A DNA stretch of 64,000 nucleotides from Tabrizicola_A sp044377735 (lineage in GTDB: Bacteria > Pseudomonadota > Alphaproteobacteria > Rhodobacterales > Rhodobacteraceae): assembly GCA_044377735.1 (NCBI GenBank), contig JBILYK010000003.1, positions 45,337-109,336 of the forward strand, written 5' to 3'. Both the position numbers and the translations under genes were made by a program. Shown piece by piece: positions 62,921-64,000 of the stretch (its first letter is position 1; each line of letters opens with the position of its first letter). Under the pieces are notes generated by a model that saw only the letters and a list, made by a program, of their open reading frames with translations, ran no database searches and was not told the DNA's origin.

Positions 62921-62950
62921 AAGACAAGGCCTTCGACGAAGCGCTAGAAT
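62921..62950 (+). promoter_or_regulatory. Candidate rRNA operon promoter
   Basis: AAGACA (62921-62926) and TAGAAT (62945-62950) with 18-base spacing upstream of the 16S gene. The -10 box is flanked by GCGCTA-gaata-TAGCGC (62941-62957), an inverted repeat. Position ~280 bases before 16S suits an rrn promoter; other promoters may lie upstream. Confidence 0.4.
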
Positions 62951-62982
62951 ATAGCGCCCGTTGAAATTTTTGTCCGAAGATC

Positions 62983-62995
62983 GCTCTTTGAAAAT
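62983..62995 (+). promoter_or_regulatory. boxA antitermination element of the rRNA leader
   Basis: GCTCTTTGAAAAT matches the boxA form of ribosomal RNA leaders (TGCTCTTTAACA in E. coli), where Nus factors bind the transcript. It lies ~235 bases before mature 16S, inside the leader. Confidence 0.6.
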
Positions 62996-63228
62996 CAGAT
63001 ATCTGAAGGGATATGTGGGCGGTTTGGGCGCATCGGCGTTTAACTGTTTGCATATCTGCCCAGCAGGGTGGTGGAGTGATCTGCCGACCGATGACCTGGG
63101 AAGCTTCACGGTTTGTGGGTTCTTGTTTCTTTGGAAACACGAGCACATGAATTGTTAAGACCTATATTCGTTCCGAGTATAGGCAGATGTGCGAAGGTTC
63201 GACGTCAAGGATAGCTCTTCGGAGCTTT

Positions 63229-64000
<772 letters not shown>

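Larger units (their letters stand above)
62481..63228. other. Region between hpa promoter and 16S rRNA; rRNA leader
   Basis: No convincing protein gene. Frames on the minus strand here run into the rRNA leader and have no family character. A small dyad CGCAAC-aat-GTTGCG (62699-62713) is seen. The right part (from ~62.92 kb) is the promoter and untranslated leader of the ribosomal RNA operon, listed separately. Confidence 0.6.

Noticed and set aside
62642..63148. 168-residue minus-strand frame upstream of 16S rRNA
   Set aside because: It covers the rRNA promoter and boxA in antisense and the translation is Arg/Ser/Cys-rich without homology.

Overview
The window is about 64 kb of GC-rich chromosome from an alphaproteobacterium, most likely a member of the Rhodobacteraceae/Paracoccaceae. 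This rests on the partial 16S rRNA gene at the right end, a CcrM-type GANTC methyltransferase, DUF2125 and other proteins typical of Rhodobacterales, tightly overlapping genes with many ATGA junctions, and several TTG/GTG starts. No plasmid, phage, insertion sequence or CRISPR array was recognised. Most of the region is ordinary vertically inherited chromosome.

Layout. 1-6.2 kb: end of an EnvC-like murein hydrolase activator, ctpA, rppH and smc. 6.5-11.9 kb: cobD/cbiB, a small conserved protein, an L,D-transpeptidase, a PatB-type C-S lyase, then the initiation-processing operon def / degenerate def paralog / fmt. 11.9-17.1 kb: a TetR regulator and a surface-glycan-like cassette (three predicted glycosyltransferases, one fused to a degenerate methyltransferase fold, and an FkbM methyltransferase). 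17.1-22.4 kb: rnhA, fadH, zapE and the lipid-asymmetry pair mlaC-mlaA. 22.5-28.3 kb: a type I secretion ABC/HlyD pair, an ABC-F ATPase and a tandem Usp protein. 28.7-36.4 kb: a DEAD-box helicase with a repetitive basic tail, cysQ-like phosphatase, pmbA/tldE, a DUF2125 protein, an SDR and an enoyl-CoA hydratase-like protein. 36.4-41.8 kb: an RND efflux pump and adaptor, next to a membrane-anchored winged-helix protein and a small secreted protein. 42.2-50.6 kb: rnhB, ccrM, a 2OG-Fe(II) oxygenase with a divergent LysR regulator, alkB, mutY, a DUF721 protein, a DsbA-like protein and a CoA transferase.

50.6-53.4 kb holds a clearly decayed protocatechuate (beta-ketoadipate) block on the minus strand: remnants of pcaG, a BKACE/DUF849 enzyme and pcaB, still in operon order but carrying several in-frame stops and frameshifts. 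After clpB, 56.3-62.5 kb holds an apparently intact seven-gene operon for meta-cleavage of homoprotocatechuate (hpaF-E-D-G-H-I plus a GntR/UTRA regulator). A perfect 14-bp palindrome overlaps its predicted -10 box. So one ring-cleavage route is dead and another is intact within 10 kb. The window ends in a ribosomal RNA operon: promoter, boxA and the first ~770 bases of 16S rRNA.

I did not find an obviously new multi-gene defence or secretion system. The most interesting signals are the deformylase paralog that lacks both its metal-binding Cys and its catalytic Glu inside the def-fmt operon, the cluster of three GANTC sites in the ccrM promoter, the inner-membrane-anchored winged-helix regulator beside an RND pump, the glycosyltransferase/degenerate-methyltransferase fusion, and the decayed pca block.
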